A program made the position numbers and the translations under genes. Shown here piece by piece: positions 18,039 to 25,969 of a stretch of 64,000 bases of DNA. The notes under the pieces were generated by a model. That model was not told the DNA's origin. It ran no database searches and worked only from the letters and a program-made list of their open reading frames with translations. Origin of the DNA: Oceanicaulis alexandrii DSM 11625. GTDB lineage: Bacteria; Pseudomonadota; Alphaproteobacteria; Caulobacterales; Maricaulaceae. Where the stretch lies: contig NZ_ATUP01000001.1 of assembly GCF_000420265.1 (NCBI RefSeq), positions 806,001 to 870,000 of the forward strand, in the 5' to 3' direction. Numbering within the stretch: position 1 is the stretch's first letter; each line of letters starts with the position of its first letter.

Positions 18039-18608
18039 ATGCTGCGCATATCTGGTCTGAGTCTGCTCACCCTTCTCGCCCTCACCGCTTGCGGCGCAGA
18101 GCCCACAGAACGTGTCGAGAGCGTTTCGGGATTGGTGGCGGTTGACCCCAATGCTGAAGCAGAACTTCTGGTGTGGCGTGATTTGCTGCCGGATTCAGAC
18201 CTGGAAGCGCTGGAGGCGCTCACCGAAGGCCGCGCCGACCCGTCCTTGATGAGTCAGCTGGGAGAGCAAAGCACCATTGAGGGCCAGATCGGCACCTTCA
18301 ATATTGTCGAAGACCTGGATGGACTCGTGGTCAGGATGCCCGGCTATATCCTGCCCCTCGATTTCTCCGAGAACGGGTCAGCGCAAGAATTCCTGCTGCT
18401 GCCCTATCACGGCGCATGCGTGCATGTCCCGCCGCCGCCGCCCAATCAGATCGTGTATTTGCGCGCGCTGGAGCCCGTCCGTTTCGACAGCCTGTGGGAG
18501 CCGGTCTGGGTGGAAGGCCGCATGGAGATCGAACGCGTGGACACCGACCTCGCCGCCACCGCCTATTCCATGGTGGTGCGTTCGGTCGAACCCTATCAGG
18601 TGCGCTAG
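18039..18608 (+). CDS. DUF3299 domain lipoprotein
   Basis: The 189-residue product starts with a lipoprotein signal (LLTLLALTAC, Cys18) and has the DUF3299 core: VVRMPGYILPLDF near residues 95-107, then FLLLPYHGACVHVPPPPPNQ near 115-134, with the conserved HGACVHVPPPPPNQ block. It is probably anchored in the periplasmic face of a membrane; the family is of unknown function and often sits beside transporters. Here its neighbours are the hybrid kinase, divergent across about 127 bases, and a convergent lipoprotein gene. Confidence 0.88.
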   Translation: MLRISGLSLLTLLALTACGAEPTERVESVSGLVAVDPNAEAELLVWRDLLPDSDLEALEALTEGRADPSLMSQLGEQSTIEGQIGTFNIVEDLDGLVVRMPGYILPLDFSENGSAQEFLLLPYHGACVHVPPPPPNQIVYLRALEPVRFDSLWEPVWVEGRMEIERVDTDLAATAYSMVVRSVEPYQVR

Positions 18609-18619
18609 ACCGCTCTAGC

Positions 18620-19288
18620 CTAGTGCTGGCGGTCGCAAGCGTCCGTCGTGAACAGGTCCGCGATCACCCCCTCGCAATCGCGATCCCGGCGCGGTCGAGC
18701 ATGACGGCGGTCATAGCGATCCCGGCCGTGCGCGCCATGATGGCGCGCCGGCGCCGCAATATCTGCGCGGATCTCCGCCAGGGATAGCGACACGTCCGTG
18801 AAGCGATCCTGCGCCCGCTCCCACGAATTCAGCGAGGCCACGCAATCGCGCTCCTCGTAATCGCGCTGGTGCATGCAAGCGGAATAGGCGCGGCAGGATC
18901 CGGCCGCGAAGCGATAGGCGGCGTCCAGATCCAGCTCGAAGGCGCGCAGCATTTCTGTGCGCTCGGTTTGCGGTCCTGACGGCGGTTGGTCCACGCGAAG
19001 CGTGCCTTCACGGTCCTCCCAGCGCTCGTTCACATCCCCGCCAGAGGCATAGCCCGTAATCAGAAGCGCGCGCGCGGTCTCGATGCGCTCATCACGCTGA
19101 GCGCGCAGGGACTCCACTTCGCAGACCTGCATGGCGGTATCGAGCGCGATGGCGTCCGCCGTGGCCTCCACCGGCGCGCTGGCCGGCGGGTAATACGGGT
19201 CCACCGGCGGGATGTAACCAGGCTCGGTCGTGCAGCCTGCGAGCGCGGCGGCGCTGATCAGCACGCTGAGTAAGATTGAATTGCGCAT
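18620..19288 (-). CDS. Unknown predicted lipoprotein
   Basis: The 222-residue product begins MRNSILLSVLISAAALAGC, a lipoprotein signal with LAGC as lipobox. The mature part is hydrophilic, with paired Cys (CRAYSACMHQRDY and ERDCVASLN) that could form disulfides, and a basic His/Arg-rich tail. No family was recognised. The ATG at 19288 is preferred because AGGA lies upstream; an in-frame ATG at 19318 would overlap the stop of the gene before it in an ATGA and gives a longer signal with the same lipobox. It is the third gene of a tightly packed leftward group with 19315-20721 and 20718-21197. Confidence 0.7.
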   Translation of the reverse strand: MRNSILLSVLISAAALAGCTTEPGYIPPVDPYYPPASAPVEATADAIALDTAMQVCEVESLRAQRDERIETARALLITGYASGGDVNERWEDREGTLRVDQPPSGPQTERTEMLRAFELDLDAAYRFAAGSCRAYSACMHQRDYEERDCVASLNSWERAQDRFTDVSLSLAEIRADIAAPARHHGAHGRDRYDRRHARPRRDRDCEGVIADLFTTDACDRQH

Positions 19289-19314
19289 CAGTCCTGTCCT
19301 CTTGATCTCGCCGG

Positions 19315-20721
19315 TCATCGGCTCGCATTGGCGTCCAGGCATCCGGCGTCAGCCGGCGGAACGCGGGCGCGCATGGCGTTGCGCAAAATTTCCATCGCCC
19401 GGGCGCCCCGGCCGGGCTCGGACATGGCTTCTTCTTCGATTTCTTCGCGGATCCGGGCCCACCGCACATGTGCGTTCGGCGCGCTCGACAGTTCGGGCGT
19501 TGAACGGAAACGCCGGGCCAGGCCATGACCCAGTTCAGCCGCATCGCGCAGATAAGCGTCAGCGCGTTCCGGGTTCTCAACGATGGCGCACAAGCGATAC
19601 GAGCCGAACACGGCCCCCGTGCCGTAAATGACCGCCAGATTGAAATTGGCGTCCGCGTCGCCGCGCACAGCCGCCATCTCCAGCCATTCAAGCGCCAAGT
19701 CGGTATTCTGCACCACCCCAAGCCCCACGGCATGCATGATGCCCAGAACGTTCTGAACGCCGGGATCGCGGGCGGTCTGGGCCGCATGACACATCAGCTG
19801 GGCGGTCTGGCGCGGCGTCAGCGACGCCGTTTCATCATAGCCAAGCTCACGCTGGAAGGCGCGCACGGCCCGGCGGGTCTCCGCCCCATAGGTTCCGTCG
19901 ATCGATCCATTGTAATAGCCCAGCGCGGACAAGGCCGCCTGTCGCAGATTGAGCCCGATCACATCCGCCAGGCGGCTTTCAGGGTCACGCGCGATGCGCG
20001 CCAGGCTGTCCTGGGTCACCGGGCAGTCGACCAGATGCGCCTGCAGACGACGTTGCGCCAGGATCGAGGATTGCGCGCCGAAGGGGCGTCCCCAGGCGAC
20101 GGACCGGTTCCAGAAGCGCATGGCCGCTTCGCGCGATTCCGGCATGTGCGGGCGTCCGCCCGCCTGCTCGCAGCCAAAATCGATCAGCGAGGAAAAACTG
20201 TCGCCGCAATCAAGCTCCAGCGTGGTCAGCTCGGCATCCCCGCGCAGCAGCCAATACCGGGCCGCTTCGCTATAAACCCGCGCCGCGACCGGTCTCGGCA
20301 CGCACTCCGCGGCGCCGTCCACGCAGACCAGGCTCGCATTCGTCTCGCCGGTGTCAGGGTCTGCTGTCTCAAGATGATACGTCCAGGGTTCGGACGGAAA
20401 CGCGTCGCGCTGACGCGGGAACCAGCTGCGGTTCGGGTTCAGCCAGCTGCTGGAGCCTTGATAGACCGGCGGCTGGTATCCGGGCGCGCGTCCTCCGAGC
20501 GGCGTCCAGCGCCCTTGCTGGCGCGAGGCTTCGGACAAGGTGCGCGGTTGCCAGTCATCGTCTGAAGCGGGACGCGCCATGCGGTCATCGTTTTCTTCGG
20601 AATCAGACTGAAAGTCGAAGAGGGACTGCCGGGCGGCGCTCTCAGAAACGAGAAAAGCCGCCGTCACGCCCGCCAGGGCCAGCCCCAGGGCCAGCGTCAC
20701 AAGTATGGAGAAGCGGTTCAT
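19315..20721 (-). CDS. Peptidoglycan-binding-like and Sel1-repeat envelope protein
   Basis: The 468-residue protein has one N-terminal hydrophobic helix (about residues 5-27) and is otherwise predicted to lie outside the cytoplasm. A PG_binding_1-like motif reads LGYYNGSIDGTYGAETRRAV near residues 276-295, followed by Sel1/TPR-like segments near 320-400 (GIMHAVGLGVVQNTDLALEWLEMAA, ANFNLAVIYGTG). Cysteines at several points suggest disulfides. It overlaps the preceding small membrane gene by four bases and is followed by a lipoprotein gene. A role in cell-wall-linked envelope organisation is inferred only. Confidence 0.75.
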   Translation of the reverse strand: MNRFSILVTLALGLALAGVTAAFLVSESAARQSLFDFQSDSEENDDRMARPASDDDWQPRTLSEASRQQGRWTPLGGRAPGYQPPVYQGSSSWLNPNRSWFPRQRDAFPSEPWTYHLETADPDTGETNASLVCVDGAAECVPRPVAARVYSEAARYWLLRGDAELTTLELDCGDSFSSLIDFGCEQAGGRPHMPESREAAMRFWNRSVAWGRPFGAQSSILAQRRLQAHLVDCPVTQDSLARIARDPESRLADVIGLNLRQAALSALGYYNGSIDGTYGAETRRAVRAFQRELGYDETASLTPRQTAQLMCHAAQTARDPGVQNVLGIMHAVGLGVVQNTDLALEWLEMAAVRGDADANFNLAVIYGTGAVFGSYRLCAIVENPERADAYLRDAAELGHGLARRFRSTPELSSAPNAHVRWARIREEIEEEAMSEPGRGARAMEILRNAMRARVPPADAGCLDANASR

Positions 20722-21197
20722 GATCCCTCGCCCCAGCCGCGTTGGGTTTCACCGAACGGGCGCTCTTGCGTCTGCGGGGCGTAGGCCGGATCCGCGTCCA
20801 GATCATTCTGATAATAATCATACCGGGGCGGCTCACAGACCGGGACGCCGCAAATGTCAGACGCGTCAACACAGACCCGCGCGTCGCGTCCGGTCAGGGT
20901 GTTTTGCGCCAGCCGTCCGTCAAAATAGCGCCGACGATAGGCGTCACGCTCCAGCTCGCGCACATAGCTTTGATAGCCGTAGCGCGAGAGCTGAACGCTC
21001 AGCACGCCCGAGAAACACCGGCAATTATTGTCGCCATAAGTGTCGATGCAGGCCGCATAGATGGGCTCGCTCTCTTCACCGCCGCGCATGATGTCACTCA
21101 TGCGCCAGCCGCCATAGACGAGCAATCCAATCAGGATCAGGCCCGCCAGGGCCCAGACCCATCCCAGTCCGTATGAGAATTGATCTCGTTCGTGCAT
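20718..21197 (-). CDS. Unknown bitopic membrane protein with a Cys-rich outer part
   Basis: The 159-residue product has one membrane helix (about residues 11-31, with WALAGLILIGLLVYGG), then an outer domain holding CIDTYGDNNCRCF near 49-61 and later single cysteines (ARVCV, DICGVPVC), so several disulfides are likely. The C-terminal tail is Tyr, Asp, Pro and Gln rich. No family was recognised. The start at 21197 was chosen because longer readings run into the RND permease gene. It is the first gene of the coupled trio and may be read from its own promoter: TTAAGGTTAAC lies 39 bases upstream at 21236-21246. Confidence 0.65.
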   Translation of the reverse strand: MHERDQFSYGLGWVWALAGLILIGLLVYGGWRMSDIMRGGEESEPIYAACIDTYGDNNCRCFSGVLSVQLSRYGYQSYVRELERDAYRRRYFDGRLAQNTLTGRDARVCVDASDICGVPVCEPPRYDYYQNDLDADPAYAPQTQERPFGETQRGWGEGS

Positions 21198-21306
21198 GTG
21201 CGCCTGTCCCGCCTCGTCCAAGCGTTTACCCCCTGTTAAGGTTAACGTACGCTTAGGACGCCTGCCCGGCAACCAGAACGGATCAAGTTTCGGTGAGTTC
21301 CCCTTT

Positions 21307-24300
21307 TTATTCCTCGGCGTGCGCTTTTCCCACATCACTGCGGTAGGGCGTGTCGGGATCCTTGAAGACCACATAGACCGCCGGGATCACCAGCAGGGTC
21401 AGAAGGGTCGAGGACAACAGGCCGAACAGCAGCGAAATCGCCAGACCCTGGAAGATCGGGTCAAAAAGGATCACCGAGGCGCCCAGCATCGCCGCCAGGG
21501 CGGTCAGAAGGATCGGTTTGAAGCGAATCGCCCCTGCCCTCAGCACGGTCTCGCGCAGGGTTTCGTCCGGCTTGGCTTCATGGCGAATGAAATCCACCAG
21601 CAGAATCGAGTTCCGTACGATAATCCCCGCCAGCGCGATAAAGCCGATCATCGAGGTCGCCGAGAACGGCGCCCCGAACAGGGCATGTCCGATCAGGATG
21701 CCGATCAGGGTCAGGGGAACAGGCGTCAGGATCACCAGCGGCGCCCGGAACGACCCGAACTGGGCCACAACCAGCACATAGATGCCCGCCAGCGCCACCA
21801 TGAAGGCCGCGCCCATATCGCGGAAGGTCACATAGGTGATCTCCCACTCGCCATCCCACAGCAAGGTCGGCGCATCATCGCTGATCGGCTGACCGAACAG
21901 GCGGATGTCCGGACGCGGCAGGTCCTCGGGCCAGTCTTCGCCCTCAATCCGCTCGGCGACTGCGCCCATGCCGTAGATCGGCGCTTCATAGCGGCCCGCC
22001 AGCTCGCCCATCACCATGTCGGCGAAGCGGCCGTCCCGGCGATAGACCACCGGAGAGCCCTCCACTTCGCGCACGCTGACCACATCGCCGAGCTCGACCA
22101 CGGTGCGATCGCCCGGCAGGAGATTGGCGGGGACGGGCGTGGAGAGCAGGCGTTCGGCCCAGATCCGTTCAGACCGGGGCAGATCAATCGTGATTTCGAG
22201 CGGATTGCGGCCATCGCCCTGCTGGGCGTAGCCCACTGCGCGGCCATCAAGCAGGATGCGCAGGGTGTCAAACACATCGCCCTGCTCCACCCCGTAAAAT
22301 TCCAGATTGTCCTGATCGAGCACGATCTGGAGTCGCGGGCGCGGCTGACCAAAGCTGTCATCCACATCGACGATGAAGTCGACGTCCTCAAAGATGCGGC
22401 GCACTTCAGACGCCACGGCGCGGCGGGTCTCGCCATCGGGGCCGTAAATCTCGGCCAGCAAGGTCGCGAGCACCGGCGGCCCCGGTGGCGTTTCGGCCAG
22501 TTTGATCACTGTGCCGTCGGGCATGGGAATCGCGCTCAACAGCGCGCGCGCCTCAAGCGCGATGTCATGGCTCTGGCGGGTGCGGTGATGGCGGGAGGCC
22601 AGATTGACCTGAAGGTCGCCCTGCTCGGGATTGCTGCGGAAGAAATAGTGGCGCACCAGACCGTTGAAGTTGAACGGCGCAGACGCGCCGGCATAGGCCT
22701 GGATGGAGATCACTTCCTCGACGCCCGACAAAACGTCCGCCGCTTCGAATAGGACCCGTTCGGTGTCTTCAAGGCTCGCGCCCTCGGGCAGGTCCACGAT
22801 CACCTGAAACTCGGATTTGTTGTCGAACGGCAGGAGCTTGACCGTGACGATCCCAAGCGGAATCGCCAGCATGACGACGAGCGTCAGAACCCCCGCGCTG
22901 ATCAGGAACGCCCAGGCGCGGGCGCGGCTTTTCACCACCCAGCCCGCAATGGCGCGATAGCCGCGGCCCAGCCGGGTTTCAGAGTCTTCCACGTCATGAC
23001 CATGCTCGCCGGCATTGCTGGCGATCTTCACCATCAGCCAGGGCGTGATGATCATCGCCACGAAGAAGGAGAAGATCATCGCCGCAGACGCGTTGATCGG
23101 GATCGGCGCCATATACGGCCCCATCAGCCCGGACACGAAGAGCATCGGCAAGAGCGCCGCCACCACGGTCAGGGTCGCGACGATGGTGGGATTGCCGACT
23201 TCGGCCACGGCCTCGACCGCGGCCCGGATCGGCGGTCGGCCATCCTTCATCGCCCAATGGCGGGCGATGTTTTCGATCACCACGATGGCGTCATCCACCA
23301 GAATGCCGATGGAGAAGATCAGCGCGAACAGGCTGACCCGGTTGATGGTGAAGCCAAGCGTATTGGAGGCGAATAGCGTCAGCAGGATGGTGGTGGGAAT
23401 GACCACCAGCACCACGATGGATTCCCGCCAGCCCACCATCAGCGCGATCAGCACCACGATGGAGATCGTCGCGAGCCCCAGATGGAAGAACAGCTCATTG
23501 GCTTTTTCCGCCGCCGTCTCCCCGTAATTGCGGGTCACCTCGACGCGTACGCCGTCAGGGATCAGCGTGCCGCGCAGGGTCTCGACGGTCTCAAGCACCT
23601 GCTCGGCCACCACCACGGCGTTCGCGCCAGGGCGTTTGGCCAGCGCCAACGTCACCGCCGGGCTGCGCACCCAGTCACCGGTCGCGCCATGACCCACCTC
23701 GGCCTGGGCGTCTTCAGCATGAGCGTCGCCTTCGCGAGAGAGGGACCAGACGCGGTGATCAGAGGGCTCGGCCCCGATCACCACGTCCGCCACATCGCGG
23801 ACATAGACGGGGCGTCCGTCACGCGTTGTCAGCAAGAGAAGACCGATAGAGACGGGATCGCGCAGGGTTTCCCCCACCAGCGTTTGCGCCACCGCGCCAT
23901 TCTGAAACACGGGTCGCACCGGAAACGCCGAATTGGCCGCCCCGATCTTGCCCGCCAGCTGCTGCAAGGTGACGCCATAGAGCGCCAGACGCTCAGGATC
24001 AGGCTCGATGCGCACCTGATCGGAGCGGCCGCCAACGATGAAGCTCAAGCCGGAGCCGTCCACCGAGGTCAGCCGCGATTGCAGCTCTTCGGCCAGCGTC
24101 AGCAGCGACGCGTCCGTCCAGCGTTCGCCAAGCCCCGGTTCCGGGCTGAGCGTCAGGGTCAGGATCGGCACGTCATTGATGCCGCGCGCGATGATCAAGG
24201 GTTCGGGCACGCCCAGGGGCAGCTGATCGTAATGGCCGCGGATCTCCTCATGCACGCGCAGAACGGCCAGGTCCTCAGCCACGCCCACCTTGAAACGGGC

Positions 24301-24591
24301 GGTGACCAGAACCTGATCATCCATGGTGTTGGAATAGGTGTGCTCGACCTCGGCGATGCCGGAGATGATCGCTTCGAGCGGTTCGGTGATCAGCTCGACG
24401 GCGTCCGCCGCCGCCAGCCCGTCCGCGCGCACCATGATGTCGATCATGGGGACGGAGATTTGCGGCTCCTCCTCGCGCGGAATGGTCAACAGCGCGATCA
24501 GACCCAGGCCGAGTGCGGCCAGCAAAAACAGCGGGGTGAGCGGCGAACGGATAAAGCCGTTCGCCAGATGTCCAGACAGGCCCAGCTTCAT
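21307..24591 (-). CDS. RND efflux permease
   Basis: The inner-membrane, proton-driven permease of a tripartite efflux pump. The 1094-residue protein has the AcrB-family layout: helix 1 near residues 18-36, a long periplasmic part, helices 2-6 from about 370, with the proton-relay pair in SIGILVDDAIVVIENIA (Asp433, Asp434), and a second half ending with helices 8-12 including IVRNSILLVDFI. It overlaps the adaptor gene by four bases (ATGA), so the pump parts are coupled. No outer-membrane TolC-like gene lies in this window. The substrate cannot be read from the sequence; an HAE1-like drug or solvent pump is likely. Confidence 0.93.
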   Translation of the reverse strand: MKLGLSGHLANGFIRSPLTPLFLLAALGLGLIALLTIPREEEPQISVPMIDIMVRADGLAAADAVELITEPLEAIISGIAEVEHTYSNTMDDQVLVTARFKVGVAEDLAVLRVHEEIRGHYDQLPLGVPEPLIIARGINDVPILTLTLSPEPGLGERWTDASLLTLAEELQSRLTSVDGSGLSFIVGGRSDQVRIEPDPERLALYGVTLQQLAGKIGAANSAFPVRPVFQNGAVAQTLVGETLRDPVSIGLLLLTTRDGRPVYVRDVADVVIGAEPSDHRVWSLSREGDAHAEDAQAEVGHGATGDWVRSPAVTLALAKRPGANAVVVAEQVLETVETLRGTLIPDGVRVEVTRNYGETAAEKANELFFHLGLATISIVVLIALMVGWRESIVVLVVIPTTILLTLFASNTLGFTINRVSLFALIFSIGILVDDAIVVIENIARHWAMKDGRPPIRAAVEAVAEVGNPTIVATLTVVAALLPMLFVSGLMGPYMAPIPINASAAMIFSFFVAMIITPWLMVKIASNAGEHGHDVEDSETRLGRGYRAIAGWVVKSRARAWAFLISAGVLTLVVMLAIPLGIVTVKLLPFDNKSEFQVIVDLPEGASLEDTERVLFEAADVLSGVEEVISIQAYAGASAPFNFNGLVRHYFFRSNPEQGDLQVNLASRHHRTRQSHDIALEARALLSAIPMPDGTVIKLAETPPGPPVLATLLAEIYGPDGETRRAVASEVRRIFEDVDFIVDVDDSFGQPRPRLQIVLDQDNLEFYGVEQGDVFDTLRILLDGRAVGYAQQGDGRNPLEITIDLPRSERIWAERLLSTPVPANLLPGDRTVVELGDVVSVREVEGSPVVYRRDGRFADMVMGELAGRYEAPIYGMGAVAERIEGEDWPEDLPRPDIRLFGQPISDDAPTLLWDGEWEITYVTFRDMGAAFMVALAGIYVLVVAQFGSFRAPLVILTPVPLTLIGILIGHALFGAPFSATSMIGFIALAGIIVRNSILLVDFIRHEAKPDETLRETVLRAGAIRFKPILLTALAAMLGASVILFDPIFQGLAISLLFGLLSSTLLTLLVIPAVYVVFKDPDTPYRSDVGKAHAEE

Positions 24592-25586
24592 GGCTGCACC
24601 AGCAGGTCGCCGGACTGCAGGCCGGACAGGATTTCAACGCGGGCCTCACCGTCCGGCCCGTCTTGCCGCCCGCCGCGCTGCACCACCACGTCATGGGGGT
24701 GGCCGGCGTCATCCAGCACGCTGACATAATCGAGCCCGTAGCGGGTCTCGATCAGCGCGGCGGGAATGACGATGCCGCGCCGGGCGTCGGTGCTCACAAG
24801 CACGCGCACACGCTCGCCCACAAAGAAATCGCCAAGACCCTCAACCATTGCGTCCGCCGTCACCCGGCCCGCTTCGATACGCGGATAGACCTGGCGGATC
24901 GTGCCGGTCGCGGCCAGGCCGTCTTCGGTCAACGCCCCGCCCGCCAGCTGGACCGGATCGCCTTCCCGGACAAAACGGGCATGGCGTTCGGGCAGGGACA
25001 GCCGCAGCACATAAAGATCGGTGGCGATCTCGGCGATCTGCTCGCCCGGCATCACCACGCTGCCCGCCGTCACCGGGACCGACAGCACCACGCCCGTCGC
25101 GGGCGCCAGCACATCGCCCTCGCGCGAACGCTGGACGGTCACCGCGCGTTGCTGGCGCGCGGAGGCCACCTGATTTTCAAACACCTCGACCTGGGTGCGC
25201 GCCGCTTCCAGCCGCGCTTCAGCCACAAGGCCGCGATCATACAGGCGCTGATCGCGCGCCAGATCGGCCCGCGCTTGCTCCAGCTGAGCGGTGACCGCCG
25301 CCAATTGCGCATTCAAAGACCCGATCTGGGGCGCGATCTGGTTGTCCACGACCACCGCGATCACCTCGCCGGCCTCGACCCGGTCGCCCTCGTCGATCCG
25401 CAATTCTCCGATGGTACCGGACAAACGCGCGCGCGCCATGGTCACGTCCACGCTCTGCACGGTGGCGAAGACCGCCTTCTGATCAGTGATTTCGGTCTCG
25501 GAAACCTGATAGGGCTCATCTTGCGCCCAACTCGCAGCTGGGGTCAGACCCAGCGCAAGACATCCCAAAGCCAGCCAGCGGATCAT
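24588..25586 (-). CDS. RND periplasmic adaptor (membrane fusion protein)
   Basis: The 332-residue adaptor joins the RND permease to an outer-membrane channel. It begins with a signal peptide (MIRWLALGCLALGLTPAASWAQ), then a lipoyl-like hairpin (GTIGELRIDEGDRVEAGEV near residues 50-68), a coiled-coil segment (residues about 85-145) and the matching lipoyl half (LAPATGVVLSVPV), followed by a beta-barrel domain. The ATG at 25586 is preferred; longer readings overlap the promoter. A promoter with an embedded palindrome lies 48-85 bases upstream (25634-25671), so expression is probably controlled by a repressor. Confidence 0.92.
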   Translation of the reverse strand: MIRWLALGCLALGLTPAASWAQDEPYQVSETEITDQKAVFATVQSVDVTMARARLSGTIGELRIDEGDRVEAGEVIAVVVDNQIAPQIGSLNAQLAAVTAQLEQARADLARDQRLYDRGLVAEARLEAARTQVEVFENQVASARQQRAVTVQRSREGDVLAPATGVVLSVPVTAGSVVMPGEQIAEIATDLYVLRLSLPERHARFVREGDPVQLAGGALTEDGLAATGTIRQVYPRIEAGRVTADAMVEGLGDFFVGERVRVLVSTDARRGIVIPAALIETRYGLDYVSVLDDAGHPHDVVVQRGGRQDGPDGEARVEILSGLQSGDLLVQP

Positions 25587-25633
25587 GCAGTCTCTCCCTG
25601 TGCGCGAGCGCGGGAGGCCTCCCGCCGCGCTGA

Positions 25634-25671
25634 ACACTTATCAAAATAGATAAGTGTGAGAGACTTGTCAC
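25634..25671 (-). promoter_or_regulatory. Promoter and palindromic operator of the RND pump
   Basis: On the reverse strand a -35-like GTGACA (25671-25666) is followed after 17 bases by a -10-like TATTTT (25648-25643). A perfect inverted repeat, ACACTTATC and GATAAGTGT, occupies 25634-25642 and 25649-25657, so its six-base spacer is the -10. A protein bound there would block the promoter, as TetR-family repressors of RND pumps do. No regulator gene is adjacent. The TetR at 32325-32945 sits next to a different palindrome. Confidence 0.7.
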
Positions 25672-25735
25672 CGCCCCGCGCTGCTCTGCCGCACCTGGGG
25701 GTGTGAGACTGAAGCGGCAGGACCCTGAAACGCAT

Positions 25736-25757
25736 AAAAACGTCCCGATGGGACGTT
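25736..25757 (-). terminator. Intrinsic terminator after the CAU tRNA
   Basis: An 8-bp perfect stem (25750-25757 with 25739-25746) with a three-base loop is followed on the reverse strand by TTT, about 29 bases downstream of the tRNA. It would end the tRNA transcript before the RND promoter. Confidence 0.8.
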
Positions 25758-25785
25758 GGTGCAACTTGATAAAGAGGAAAAGAAG

Positions 25786-25862
25786 TGGTGGCGGGGGGGA
25801 GACTTGAACTCCCGACCTCACGATTATGAGTCGTGCGCTCTAACCAGCTGAGCTACCCAGCC
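25786..25862 (-). tRNA. tRNA with CAU anticodon (elongator Met, or Ile2)
   Basis: The 77-base gene folds as a cloverleaf with encoded CCA. The D arm is GCTC/GAGC, the anticodon stem CACGA/TCGTG closes the loop CTCATAA (anticodon CAU), and the T arm is GGGAG/CTCCC with TTCAAGT. The acceptor stem is GGCTGGG against CCCCGCC, which leaves a U4-C69 mismatch while the other six pairs hold. A CAU anticodon can be elongator Met or, after lysidine modification, Ile for AUA. The sequence alone does not settle it, though elongator Met is more likely by overall resemblance. It is not initiator-like, since position 1 pairs with 72. Confidence 0.88.
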
Positions 25863-25969
25863 AAACCGTATGTTCGCAACTGGGTCGGCTGCGAACCGGA
25901 GGGAGGCGTATAACCGCGCGCGGGCCGCCTTGCAAGGGGCCCGCGCTGATGCGGCGTCACATAAATCAG

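Noticed and set aside
21196-22752. A 518-codon open frame on the forward strand across the RND permease gene
   Set aside because: It is a shadow of the permease. The predicted product is Gln/Arg/His-rich and has no recognisable fold.
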